Under the pieces are notes generated by a model. It searched no databases, was not told where the DNA came from, and worked only from the letters and a program-made list of their open reading frames with translations. From NCBI RefSeq assembly GCF_036417845.1, contig NC_089985.1, positions 25,688,583-25,752,582 of the forward strand: a DNA stretch of 64,000 nt, written 5' to 3'. Made by a program: the position numbers and the translations under genes. This DNA comes from Apteryx mantelli. Taxonomy: Eukaryota > Chordata > Aves > Apterygiformes > Apterygidae. Below, in pieces: positions 26,001 through 34,938 of the stretch. How positions within the stretch are numbered: position 1 is the first letter of the stretch; each line of letters starts with the position of its first letter.

Positions 26001-29000
26001 TAAAATAAGGACTAAAGGGAAAAGGGGACACCTGAAGGGTTAATAGAAGCATACCAGTCAGGTTTCTAAAGCCCACCAGAATGGGCACCTAGAAGGAATA
26101 AAATGCTGAATTACCTTGTAACTTTAACCTGATTCTGCCCAGTTACATAAAAAGGTCTGTCGCTGTCATACTCATCAAACACCCCCCAGCGAAGGTGGGC
26201 CCACTCGTGGGCAAAGACTCGGCCTGCGGGGAGAAGGGAATGGCAAATACACAGCAGCTGTAGTCAACTGTTGTATCACTGTATGCAAAATCAACCAGCA
26301 AAGTTATACAGTGGACTTTCTGCACAGCAGCTATCCAGCAACCATCAGCCCTTTTTAATATCAAGTAATTAATTTTGGTGGCTAAGTGTGACTAACTTTA
26401 AATAACACCATTTGAATGTTTTAGCTTTTATGTATTTTCAGATTGGCTTCTTTTTTCGTAATGTGTTTGAGCTGGAATTCAGTCCATAGAAATGTATGGT
26501 GAAATGGTGATTTTTTAAAATATAAACCTACATGAGAGTAAAGCACACATCAAATTGTAATTAAATATTTAAAGTTGTAGGTGAAACTAACTGCAATGAA
26601 CTGGTGCTTCCTTTTCTATTAGACACAATACTAATGGATTAGGAACAAAAGACTATCTTTATGAATTTAACAAAGGTTTTGCACAGAAGTACTCTACAGA
26701 GAAGTGTGCAGAAAATGTAGAGGAAAGTGTTAAACGATGCAGTTTTCAGTATTCTTCAGTCTTTTGCTGTACACAACTGAGGAAAAAGCAGAAAATTAAA
26801 TGTTTTAGGGAATTTACCCCGTGAGCCATAGATATCCAGCAAATAATCATTTACTAGGAAGTTAGGTGTGAAATGGATATATTTTCCCATCTTTCCACAT
26901 GCTCCAGGTTGCAGGGTATACGGGTCATCTCCATGTTTCCAATAAGGAGGTGCCACTATGACATCTGCCTAAAAATACACAATAGTAACTTGATTAAGGG
27001 TAGAAATATTTTGTGGGTTATGTGCACTCTTCCGTGTAATACCTAACCCATGACCAAGCTCCTAACTTCTGCCACAGTATGACTAACAACAATATTGCAG
27101 GTAGATTTCCCAGCAGCATAATGAAGCCTTGAAGTGAGAGAATACTGCATTTATTCCTCTATTAAGGCTCTTTGCATATTAGGCTCATTTCTTAGAAAAA
27201 ATAGAGACCTTTAACTATAGTAGTAAAATAGAAAGCCACCGATTTGGCAAGCACTTTTATCAGAGGCAAAGTTTTCTTGAAAGGAGTGTTCCTCTTCTGA
27301 CACATAGCCAAGTTCTTCCTTTCAGTACTGCTGTTTCACATCTCAGACTTTAAAATCAAGTAACTTACTTCAGAATTATTCTCAAGCCAGATGTTGCCAG
27401 GTTTTGGTAACAAGCTGATAAGAATTAGTCAGAAATACCTTTGTCAATATTTTTCTTCAATATATTTTTTCCCTGATAGAGGAAAGTTGTATTTTGTGCA
27501 GGATTGCAGCCAGGCTGCCTGCACTGATAGGTGGGACAAACAGGAACAAGGTTTAATGTTGTCAGGTGCACACTTCCAAACCATGGTGGGATATAGAGAA
27601 CAGCAGGCCTCTGAAGGAGGGAGGAAGAAGAGGGAGTTGGTACTTGAAAATGAGAGGTTTTGGTATCAAGGCAGAATGGGAGGCAAACCTGAAAATGGCT
27701 CTGTTATCCTTCCACTCAGACTCTGACAGCTACAAGTGAAGGAAGATGGCAAGCAGAGAAGCAAGGCTGCACGTGCTCAAGAGTGCACATGTAGCAGGGT
27801 CCAAAGGGTTCGTCTGGTACAGTGAATGTGAATATGTCATAGCCAGTGCATAAAAATCAAATTTGTTAGGTGTCTCTGGTTCATTCTGCCTCTCAAGGTT
27901 CGACTGTGAGGAGAACAAGGAAAAAGTAGCTTGGGTCAGGAAAATTAATGGACTGTTCATCTTTAAAGTCAGAAAGGTCAATTCTGTGCACTCTCTACCA
28001 TGCATGTAGCTAAGGTCTCCTCCATCCAACTTGTAATATGCATATGAACCCATGGTATGTCTTTTAGAGGGCTATCTTCTTTTGATTTAAAAGCAGCGAA
28101 TGACCACCAAACAAAAGAATCCACCACTTCAACACATTTTTCCTTAACAGTCATTAGCCCTTTCTGTTAAAAATTGTGCCTTTGTTCTAATATGTATGTA
28201 ACTGCCTAGGAAGAACTGTTGCAAAAATTAAGTGGACTCTCTTACCAGAAATCTTACTGTTTAGATTGCCAGAAATGTAACTGAATCTCTCCAGTAGCTC
28301 AGCTGAGCTACTTAGTCTCTCACAGTAAGGCAGATTAGCCAGATCTGAAATAATTTCTGTTGTTTTCTCATGGCGGAAGTTGACACTGGTGTTGGAAGAA
28401 TATGTTGGGACAAAGTTCAAGCAAAGCAAACTTCTGCCTTGCTCTAGGGATCTCCAGCGGCCACCTGTAAGTTGAGGAACCGTTCTGATTTCTAGGTGCC
28501 TTTCAAGTGGAAACAGGCTTTTTTCTGATGACTAATACATTTTTGTAAATTATTGTTGATATTATTACACAGTCTTGTAAAAGAATATTTTGTAACATGT
28601 CTGCTAAAAATATCTGTTACCTGGGGGGCTGGTCAGTAAGTACCAGTGGCCTTGCAAGTAGATAAAAGATATATTACTCTGCATCCTATTTCCTGGATTC
28701 CAGTTACATGAAGTTTTGAACTAATGGGGAAAACTGACCAACTGTTATGAACTAGCCTCCACTTCTCTGTCTCTGTCTCTGTAGCAATGAGCTGTCTTTG
28801 TTCCTCTGATTTCCTTGGATTTCTTGCCAAGCCCTTCCTAAAGAGTCTTTGAAACTCCACCTAGACAAGTATTACTGCTGTCTTCAGCACAATTGTGAGC
28901 CAGGAGTTTAGAGGGATGATGGGTTAAGAAAGCAACAGAAAGAAAAGAAAAACATTGGAACTTACAAGTAAAGATTTCTGAGGTGTAATAAACACGAAAC

Positions 29001-30235
29001 CAGAGAAATAAAACTGAATATCAACAAGGATGTCTGCCAGTCACAGGCCAGATTTCTAAAATGATTAACCTGCTGACAAGGACCTCATTTTTGGACTGTG
29101 ATGGATTTAACCTGGTGCTCTTACGACCCAGCACTCTCTTGTTACTCATTTTTAACCGAGGGCATGGTAGGGCCCTATGGTATTATTGATAAACACCATT
29201 ATGATACAACCCTTAGTATACATGATAATTTACTATAATTTAGAACAGAGGGTGGCTACTACTGAGACAGAACAGACTATAAGGAAATTTTTCTGTTTGC
29301 TGATGCTCATTACTTTCACATTTATTAATGGTTCACAGAACACAATTTTGCCTTTTCTTAGGGACATTCTCACATGATTACTTTTTTATGTCACTTTTTA
29401 AAATCTTGGGTACATTTGGGTGCACTAATAAATGTGTATAAAAGACCATATTACACTCTATTCCCTAAGACAGGCTTTGAGCTTTACCGTGTCATAGGAC
29501 TCGTGCTTTGGTGTCTCGTAACTCTTCTCCGTCCACGTCGGGGGTATCAGAATCCTCACGCTCCTGAAGTGGACTCTGCCTCTCGTGGCATTGAACAAAT
29601 AGAAAGAAGCCTCGGTGATCATCTCCTGGTAAGCATGCAATGAACAGAACAGGCTGCCTGCGTCAACGGTATGTTTGTTCAGCGAGCTGTGTTTTATTAG
29701 AGCAGTTGCCGGCCAATTTCATAGAAAAAGCACTAAATGACCTGATAAATGAAATGTAATGATTCCACCTTACTCTTCGGCAAGATTTCCCATTTCAGGA
29801 AACCTTTAGAAAGTCTCATTAATTTTCCCAACTCTTTTTGACGTTGATATAAACATTAACGGTAGTCGCTTCGGAGATCGATAAAATGAGTCATCGGGGT
29901 GGCGGAGGCTGGAAGGGAGCAGCGGGGCCGGCCGAGGGGCCGCCCCACCGGCGACAGCCGCAGGTGCCCAGCCCTGCCCTGCCCTCGGAGCCGCCGCCGC
30001 CGCCCGGAGCGCCGCGGCGCGGGGTGCTCGGCGCTGCGCGCTCCGCGGGCGCGCTGCCGCCGCCGCCGCCGCCTACCTGGATGCTGGCGAGGAGCTCCGC
30101 ATCCTCGGCGACGCGGGGGTGCACGGCGGCCACCAGCCCCTCGTAGCCGCCGTCGCGCAGCACCGCCGCCGCCTCCGCCGCGGCCGCCAGCGCCAGCGCC
30201 AGCAGCGCGGCCCCCGCCGCGGCGCCGCCGGCCAT
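13621..30235 (-). CDS. CLCA2: CLCA2, calcium-activated chloride channel regulator 2 (complete, 14 exons)
   Basis: A complete CLCA2 gene. Fourteen exons join with all phases closing: 30235-30077, 29625-29488, 26968-26818, 26223-26115, 25208-25040, 24773-24546, 23875-23648, 22608-22431, 20981-20875, 20091-19867, 18270-18000, 15964-15797, 15144-14908 and 14033-13621. The product is 926 residues, close to the roughly 940 of mammalian CLCA2. In order it shows an alanine-rich signal peptide (1-24), protease motif [13 protein letters not shown] (155-167), cysteine block, VWA domain with degraded metal site DISKT (311-315), beta-sandwich region, FN3-like region (about 740-875), and a membrane span (about 885-910) before a short basic tail ending TKLL. 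Signature phrases GGLKFFVP, NGRYSLKVHV, FPPCKIIDL and LSWTAPG match CLCA2. CLCA2 is a type I membrane protein of stratified epithelia linked to adhesion and chloride conductance; those roles are family knowledge. Confidence 0.95.
14908..15144 (-). CDS. CLCA2: CLCA2 exon 13: start of FN3-like domain
   Basis: 237 nt, phase 1 to phase 1. It encodes GGSFIISAVPVGPYADVF, PPCKIIDLDARIEDNKVV and LSWTAPGDDFDKGQ. The tryptophan and hydrophobic pattern fit the first strands of a fibronectin type III fold. Confidence 0.93.
15419..15445. repeat. Perfect inverted repeat in CLCA2 intron 12 (11-base arms)
   Basis: AATTAAGAACT and AGTTCTTAATT flank a 5-base loop. On the transcribed strand this would form a stable hairpin within the intron. 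No small-RNA family was recognised. Confidence 0.6.
15797..15964 (-). CDS. CLCA2: CLCA2 exon 12
   Basis: 168 nt, phase 1 to phase 1. It encodes DIVKNDGIYSKYLFSF, NGRYSLKVHVQAN and SHAMYIPGY. The acceptor is TATCTAG and the donor is ATG|GTAAGG. Confidence 0.93.
15965..17999. other. CLCA2 intron 11 with an unidentified GC-rich block
   Basis: The intron is AT-rich except for about 16740-17040, which is GC-rich and carries short open frames on both strands without splice sites or family similarity. The change in base composition suggests an inserted, decayed element, but I do not recognise its ends or family. Confidence 0.3.
18000..18270 (-). CDS. CLCA2: CLCA2 exon 11
   Basis: 271 nt from codon 565. 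It encodes TGEWIYTLTNIHLSPQVL, VTSRAANSTIPAMAV, PMVVYVQVSQGFSPILGA and ELFDNGAG. These are all recognisable in mammalian CLCA2 and lie in the region where CLCA precursors are cleaved into large and small fragments. Confidence 0.93.
19290..19311. repeat. Perfect inverted repeat in CLCA2 intron 10 (9-base arms)
   Basis: GATACTGGA and TCCAGTATC flank CACA, and the word ACTGGACACATC is repeated directly just downstream. This looks like a small local duplication with a hairpin. Confidence 0.6.
19867..20091 (-). CDS. CLCA2: CLCA2 exon 10
   Basis: Codons 490-564, 225 nt, phase 0. It encodes a beta-sandwich segment with VTIDSTVGRETFFVATWQ and PPEITVSDPSGK. The acceptor is CTGATAG and the donor is GAG|GTAAAA. 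Confidence 0.92.
20875..20981 (-). CDS. CLCA2: CLCA2 exon 9
   Basis: 107 nt restoring phase 0. It encodes GGLKFFVPERLDFSDLLDA, a strong CLCA2 signature, then SRSGDTFNQSIQ. The acceptor is TTTCAG and the donor is CAG|GTTTGT. The exon sits between introns of about 1.4 kb and 0.8 kb. Confidence 0.9.
22431..22608 (-). CDS. CLCA2: CLCA2 exon 8: VWA end, third metal-site aspartate missing
   Basis: 178 nt from codon 395, ending in phase 1. It reads SEIILVTGGQDSS, where the usual VWA motif would be TDG; position 413 is glycine instead of aspartate. It continues with SVIHTITVGSSAAKEIEQFS. As I remember it, human CLCA2 also lacks this aspartate. Confidence 0.92.
23648..23875 (-). CDS. CLCA2: CLCA2 exon 7: VWA core
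   Basis: Codons 319-394, 228 nt, phase 0. It encodes WINRLHQAAELYLLQIVEE and SYVGIVMF, then GSGRTNVCAGLQLA. T383 is the second metal-site residue and is retained. The donor is GAG|GTGAAG. Confidence 0.92.
24546..24773 (-). CDS. CLCA2: CLCA2 exon 6: VWA start, altered metal site
   Basis: Codons 243-318, 228 nt. It begins VAEFCDEHNHNREAPN and ends CLVLDISKTITG. The DxSxS metal site has a threonine at the last position (D311, S313, T315). The acceptor ATTTGAG has a poor pyrimidine tract, but length, phase and similarity fix the border. Confidence 0.9.
25040..25208 (-). CDS. CLCA2: CLCA2 exon 5: cysteine-rich segment
   Basis: 169 nt ending in phase 0. It shows five cysteines of the CLCA Cys-rich block and ends in [11 protein letters not shown]. 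The acceptor is ATCCCTAG and the donor is TCA|GTAAGT. Confidence 0.9.
26115..26223 (-). CDS. CLCA2: CLCA2 exon 4: zinc metalloprotease motif
   Basis: 109 nt. It encodes [17 protein letters not shown] with H155, E156, H159 and D166/E167 all present, so the self-cleaving protease site looks intact. It is three codons shorter than the paralogue. Confidence 0.94.
26818..26968 (-). CDS. CLCA2: CLCA2 exon 3
   Basis: 151 nt, codons 100-149 plus one base. It carries [13 protein letters not shown] and [10 protein letters not shown] of the protease domain. The acceptor TTTTTAG and donor GGG|GTAAAT match the positions used in the neighbouring paralogue. Confidence 0.92.
26969..29487. other. CLCA2 intron 2
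   Basis: The longest CLCA2 intron, about 2.5 kb. Short open frames at 27391-27726 (plus) and 27730-28053 (minus) lack splice borders and family features. Nothing else was recognised. Confidence 0.5.
29488..29625 (-). CDS. CLCA2: CLCA2 exon 2
   Basis: Codons 54-99, 138 nt, phase 0 at both ends. It encodes ASFYLFNATRGRVHFRSV with a possible N-glycosylation site at N65, then ILIPPTW. The acceptor is TTACCAG and the donor is ACG|GTAAAG. Confidence 0.9.
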
Positions 30236-30660
30236 GGCGCCCCGCGCAGCACGGGCGCAGCACGGGCGCAGCACGGGCGCGGCGCAGCCGGCGCGTACCG
30301 CCGCGCTGCCTCCGCGCGCGCGGGGGCGGGCGGCTGCCGGCTCCCTCCGCCTCGCCGGGGCGCCTCTGCCGCAGCCCCGCGACGGGCCCCAGCCCCGGCC
30401 CGGCCCCCGAGCGTGGGATGCGCCAAGCCCTGCCTGGCCCAGCTCTCTCGCCGGCCGGCATCCTCGGCCAAGCGCCGCCGAAATCCCCAGGCACGGAGCC
30501 CGCTGGTGCCGCGCGTGGGCCTGGCCGCTGCAGCAGCCCGCCAGGCCGGGCTGCCGCGGGCGAGCAGGGTCGGCCACCACGCCACGGAAAAGCAGGAGTT
30601 TTGAGCTGCAGGGACTGCTGCTCGCACTGGGAGAGCCCCCAGGTTGTCAGGGATTAAGCA
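29885..30660. promoter_or_regulatory. CpG island at the CLCA2 5' end
   Basis: A dense run of CG dinucleotides and CCG/GCC triplets covers CLCA2 exon 1, the start of intron 1 and about 400 bases upstream. No TATA box is visible above 30235. This is the likely CLCA2 promoter. The long open frames here on both strands reflect base composition. Confidence 0.8.
30077..30235 (-). CDS. CLCA2: CLCA2 exon 1: start and alanine-rich signal peptide
   Basis: Codons 1-53, 159 nt, phase 0, donor CAG|GTAGGC. The start MAGGAAAGAALLALAL is an unusually alanine-rich signal peptide encoded by GCC/GCG codons inside a CpG island. It is followed by the family opening GYEGLVAAVHPRVAEDAELL. The ATG at 30235 is the only sensible start in this frame. 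Confidence 0.88.
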
Positions 30661-33179
30661 GAGGTTTGGTAAATCCAAGAGCAGTCTTCCCTGAGCAACC
30701 CTACAGAGCAACAGCTGGGATGGCACCTTGGCTTGACATTTATTATGGCTTATTACATCCATCCAGGCTCCTACTTACAGCTCCAACCGGCCTCACTTCT
30801 CACTTTCAGACAACTTCCTGTTTCCCAGCGGGTGCCGTCTGGGACCTGCTAGCCCCAGCTGTGGTGCATGCTTGACCAGTGCCGAGGGGCACCACTACCT
30901 CCGTTCCCTGCAAAACAGGATTTCCAGGGCAGCAGGACTTCCATGATTTCTACTTGTCTGTGGGCTGTGACACCAACAAGAGGGGGACTTTGGCCGGATA
31001 AAGAATCAGGTCTTCCATAAGTCTGTTTAAAATTGAAGTTATATGCTTGGTGGTGCCCCTTTCTCTTGAAAAGGAATTACAGAAAATAAACTACATTTAT
31101 ACAAATGGCATCTTGAACATACAGTGCTCTTTCAGTTATTTCTACTCTTTTGCCTGGGGAATGCCACTCTGTAAGGTGTCCTCACGCTCTTTCCTTCACT
31201 CTAGGCTCTCTCACCAGTATCCAAGTCTTGGACAACCTCCTGTAGTACCTGCCCTAGTTCTGGGACCTCAGCCTGCTCGCCGGGCATTTTGCAGTGTAAG
31301 GAGAAGAGCTGTAGCAATTTAGGAACTGGAGAGAACAATTTTCCAGCTGATGCCCGGCCTGAGGAGCAGCGGTTGGGGAGCAAAGAGTGCTCAGCCCCCA
31401 GCTTGCTGCATAGGAGAAAGTCCAGACAGAGGAATGAATGCAAGTGGATTTAAGGACTGCTTAGTAAAAGAGAAATAAATTAAAGAAACTTTTGTCTCCT
31501 TTGAAGATCTAAACAGTCTCCTACAAATAAATATCCGAGATTTCTAACTGAGTCATCTTACATCACTTCTTGGTATGCCTCCATAATCTTGAAAGGTGGA
31601 GTCCAAGGAGCTAGAAATGATTCATAAGGAAATGAGGAGTGGCACCAATACAGCTGGTTTTATGGTGAGCAAGAAGATGACTGGAAACCCTGATCCACAT
31701 AGGTGAGTACATGTACTAAGGAAGCTCTGCACGGCTGTAGCTGCTGTGTCTACGGTGAGATGTTCCCAAATGCCTCTTGGTCAAAACTGAACAAAACCAA
31801 CATTGAATTTGTGACCTCCAAACGCAGGGCACCCAGAGCGGTCAGCGAGGTGAGACGTTGCTCAGGAGAACTGTGCTCCTGGTGCTTTGCTGTGCCTTGG
31901 GGCTGCCTCCTATTTCTTCCGCCCCTTATGTGGGTGCAGAAACACCTGCTGCTGCTCTGTAAGAGGTGAAGACGATTGACCGCTTCTGCTAAGACTTCTG
32001 TAGGAAGCGAGGAGGCTCCTTAGCTGGGCATGGAGAATTCAGTAGCACCACGGCATCGTAACCCAGCTCCCAGGTGCCAGCTCCCTTCGCTCTGCTGAGG
32101 CACCAGCTTCCCAGCCTGCCTGTGTGGGACACCGGCACGCCGCAGCAGAGCGGGACGCGGACAGGCCGGCGGCAGGGAGGCGAGGGCAGCTCTTACAAGA
32201 GAGAGTGGAAAGAAACACTGCCACCTCTCTATCTCTCCTGGATATATATTTCTGTGCAAGGCAATGATTGTCTAAGAAGGACTCACTGAGAGAAAGGTTT
32301 TCTGGTAAATATTGCAAAATATGGTGCATAAAAGGCTGAGGAATAGTGTTTTATAAACAAGGTAGCATCAAGTCATGAAAAAAAAAAAAGGAACCGACCC
32401 ACTGGTGGTGCAGTTGAGGGAATTATACAGTGGAATAATTCTGTTTTGCATTTTGTTTCATCCCAGAAATGTTAGGAAATCCATCAGTTTGAATCAGCAA
32501 AAATGTGGCTAGGCAGGTCACCTGATGAACAGGTTACTTGATTGCTATTTATTACAAATGTACAGTCCCACACGTACGAGCTTTGGACTTGGGAACTGTT
32601 ACAGTATTTTTCTGAAATCCCTGTCCTGCTTGCAGACATGTTGTGAAATGCTGAGTGTTGTGTAATGTATTATTGCAAATGACGTGCTAGCCCAGAGAAC
32701 GAATGTACTAATTAATCTAGGGAGGAGACCAGGGAACTGAAAGCACATTTTTCTTTTCAGTAAACTCTTGATCTCCTGGATAAACCAGGTTTGTTTTTTC
32801 CATTTCCTGGTCCTCTTCCCATGTTAGTATTATTAGCAGTTAGCCTAAATTTTTTTAAAAGTTGCTAGCTCCTTTTCTGAAAGATAAACTAAAAATGAAG
32901 CAGCTGCCTTCAGAAGCACCAGCGCAATATTGTGAGCACATTATATACAGTTTAAAAGCAGCCAATTCCATGGCTGAGAAGTGAAATGGAGACTTCTCTT
33001 GATAAGATGTTATTGCCAAGATTAAACAATGAACAAAGTAAGGCTTTGGAGTCTTCAGTTTCTGAGCCCAGAATGAAAAGTACTGTTACACCTTCAAAGC
33101 AGGTTAACTCATAAGCTCTGATAAACGCTCAGCAGAGTTTCTGCAAGATTTAAAGAAGCCTCTCTCTCCAGCACACCTC

Positions 33180-33620
33180 TTTTATTAAGACTTTTAATTA
33201 AGTGACAGTTGAATTGCATGATGTTACATTTCCTTTAATTGTTTTTCACTCTGTAGCTTGTGCCACAGAGTCATTTAAATGCAACTTTGAGGACTAAAGC
33301 TTGCAGTTTTCTCATTGTCTCCGAGGTACTCAATGCAACGCTGCCTCTACAGCATTCGGTGCGTTCAGTGCTAAATTCACTCCACTTTTCCCCCATTTCC
33401 TCTCACTTATTTTAACAAGCCTGCTCAGATGGATTGCTTGACATGCTAATTTTGATGAAGACATCATGCTAATTAGCCCTCAGCCAATAGATAGTGGTTG
33501 TTTTATTAGATAAATAATCACCTCACTTCTAATTGACTGCAAAAATTTATTGCTTTCTTTTAAAATTAAGTCAATTCTTTAGATCATATAGCAAGTCCTG
33601 ATAAGCTAAAATAATGAATT
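33180..33620. promoter_or_regulatory. Candidate conserved regulatory block with paired octamer-like sites
   Basis: ATGCTAAT occurs at 33443 and 33466, 23 bases apart and each preceded by an ACAT word; the second runs into TAATTAG. A CCAAT word (GCCAATAG) and several homeodomain-type AT cores follow within 60 bases. The block resembles vertebrate noncoding enhancers, but conservation cannot be tested here. Confidence 0.3.
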
Positions 33621-34599
33621 CTGTCTGAGCTGACCCTGAGACATCAAGGCCATAGCTAATAAACTGCTGTGCCAAAGCAAAGGTCTGACTGAGATGATTC
33701 AAGATGATCACAGCTATGATTCCTATAATGAACAAGCCTTTTGCCCATAGAGAGACAAAGTCTCCACTGTCATACAGGCATAAAGGGGCACTCCCTCCAG
33801 AATGGATAAGGGAGGGGCTTCACCTCCAACAGTGTTAGAAAGGTCAAAATTCAGCCTTTGCCATTTTGGGGAGGCTATATGAAATTTTCTTTTCTGCTTA
33901 AAAGTCTGTGCCTCATATTGTTCAAAATAGCATTTGTGGAGAGAGGAAAGAATAATCCTTCCCTAAGCTCTTTTTGCCACGTTCTCTTACACAGCTCTAA
34001 ATATGCGTTCCAAGTAACACAGCTACATTATGATATAGTCACTCATTTTTTCTGAAACTCTACCAATATGCTGACAAACAAGTGACACTGGAATGGCACT
34101 TAACACCAATGAAGTATGCTATGATACAGACTGTCATGCATACTTAGCATCAAATTTGCAAAATTTGGGGGTTGCTGTGGTTCACCACATTGTGACCAGA
34201 GCAATCTTCCTGTTGTAAATGGCATTCTTTGTGAAGAATGGAAACTGGAATAGGTGCGTGGGTCAGTGATAGGCTTATTGTCAGCAGTACAAAGCCTTGG
34301 TTATTTAAAAAGGTGGGAAAAGGAGATGAACAGTAGGGAAGGAATTGCAACTGTATTTGGGGCATTTGACCTGAGTACCTCAGGTGCCCTAGAGTGAACT
34401 TGGACATCAATATTAAAGCTCTAAAATTAAACTACCAAGGCAAATTTTGAGAAACAAACAAACCACACTGGGTACTCTCTGTATAATTAATAAAAAATGT
34501 ACTGAATTATTTTAAGTAAACATAAACCTACATGTTTTGTTGTTATTCAGTCTCAGTTCACAAGGACGGGTGCTCAGAACAGAGCAGGGACTGGACAGC

Positions 34600-34938
34600 C
34601 TGTAGAGGAGAAGGCTTAGGGGGACCTTATCACTGTGCATAAACATCTGAGGGGAGGATGTAAGCAGGATGGGGTCAGACTCTTCTCGGTGCTGCCCAGT
34701 GACAGGACGAGAGGCAACAGCACAAATTGAAGCACAGGAAATTCCACTTGAACACAAGAAAACACTTCACTGTGAGGGTGGTCAAACACTGGACCGGGTT
34801 GCCCAGAGAGGCTGTGGAGTCTCCCTCCCTGGAGCTATTCAAAACCCTACTGGACATGATCCTGGACAGCCTGCTCTAGCTGACCCTTTCCAGATGTCTC
34901 TTCCAAACTCAGCTATTCTGTCATTCCGTGATTCTGTG
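34600..34938 (+). mobile_element. CR1 LINE, 3'-end fragment
   Basis: The stretch follows the CR1 3' end: GGGGACCTTATCACTGTGCA, a GTGACAGGACGAGAGGCAAC core, TTGCCCAGAGAGGCTGTGGA, CCCTGGAGCTATTCAAAAC, and the terminal ATTCTGTCATTCCGTGATTC repeats typical of CR1. It is 5'-truncated and diverged, with no intact reverse transcriptase. It points to a sauropsid, most likely avian, genome. Confidence 0.88.

Noticed and set aside
27391-28053. Opposed frames in CLCA2 intron 2
   Set aside because: They do not match any missing CLCA segment, and the protein is continuous without them.
29856-30762. Several 160-250 codon frames on both strands around CLCA2 exon 1
   Set aside because: They are shadows of the CpG island. 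Only the short frame from 30235 to 30077 continues into the CLCA family by splicing.
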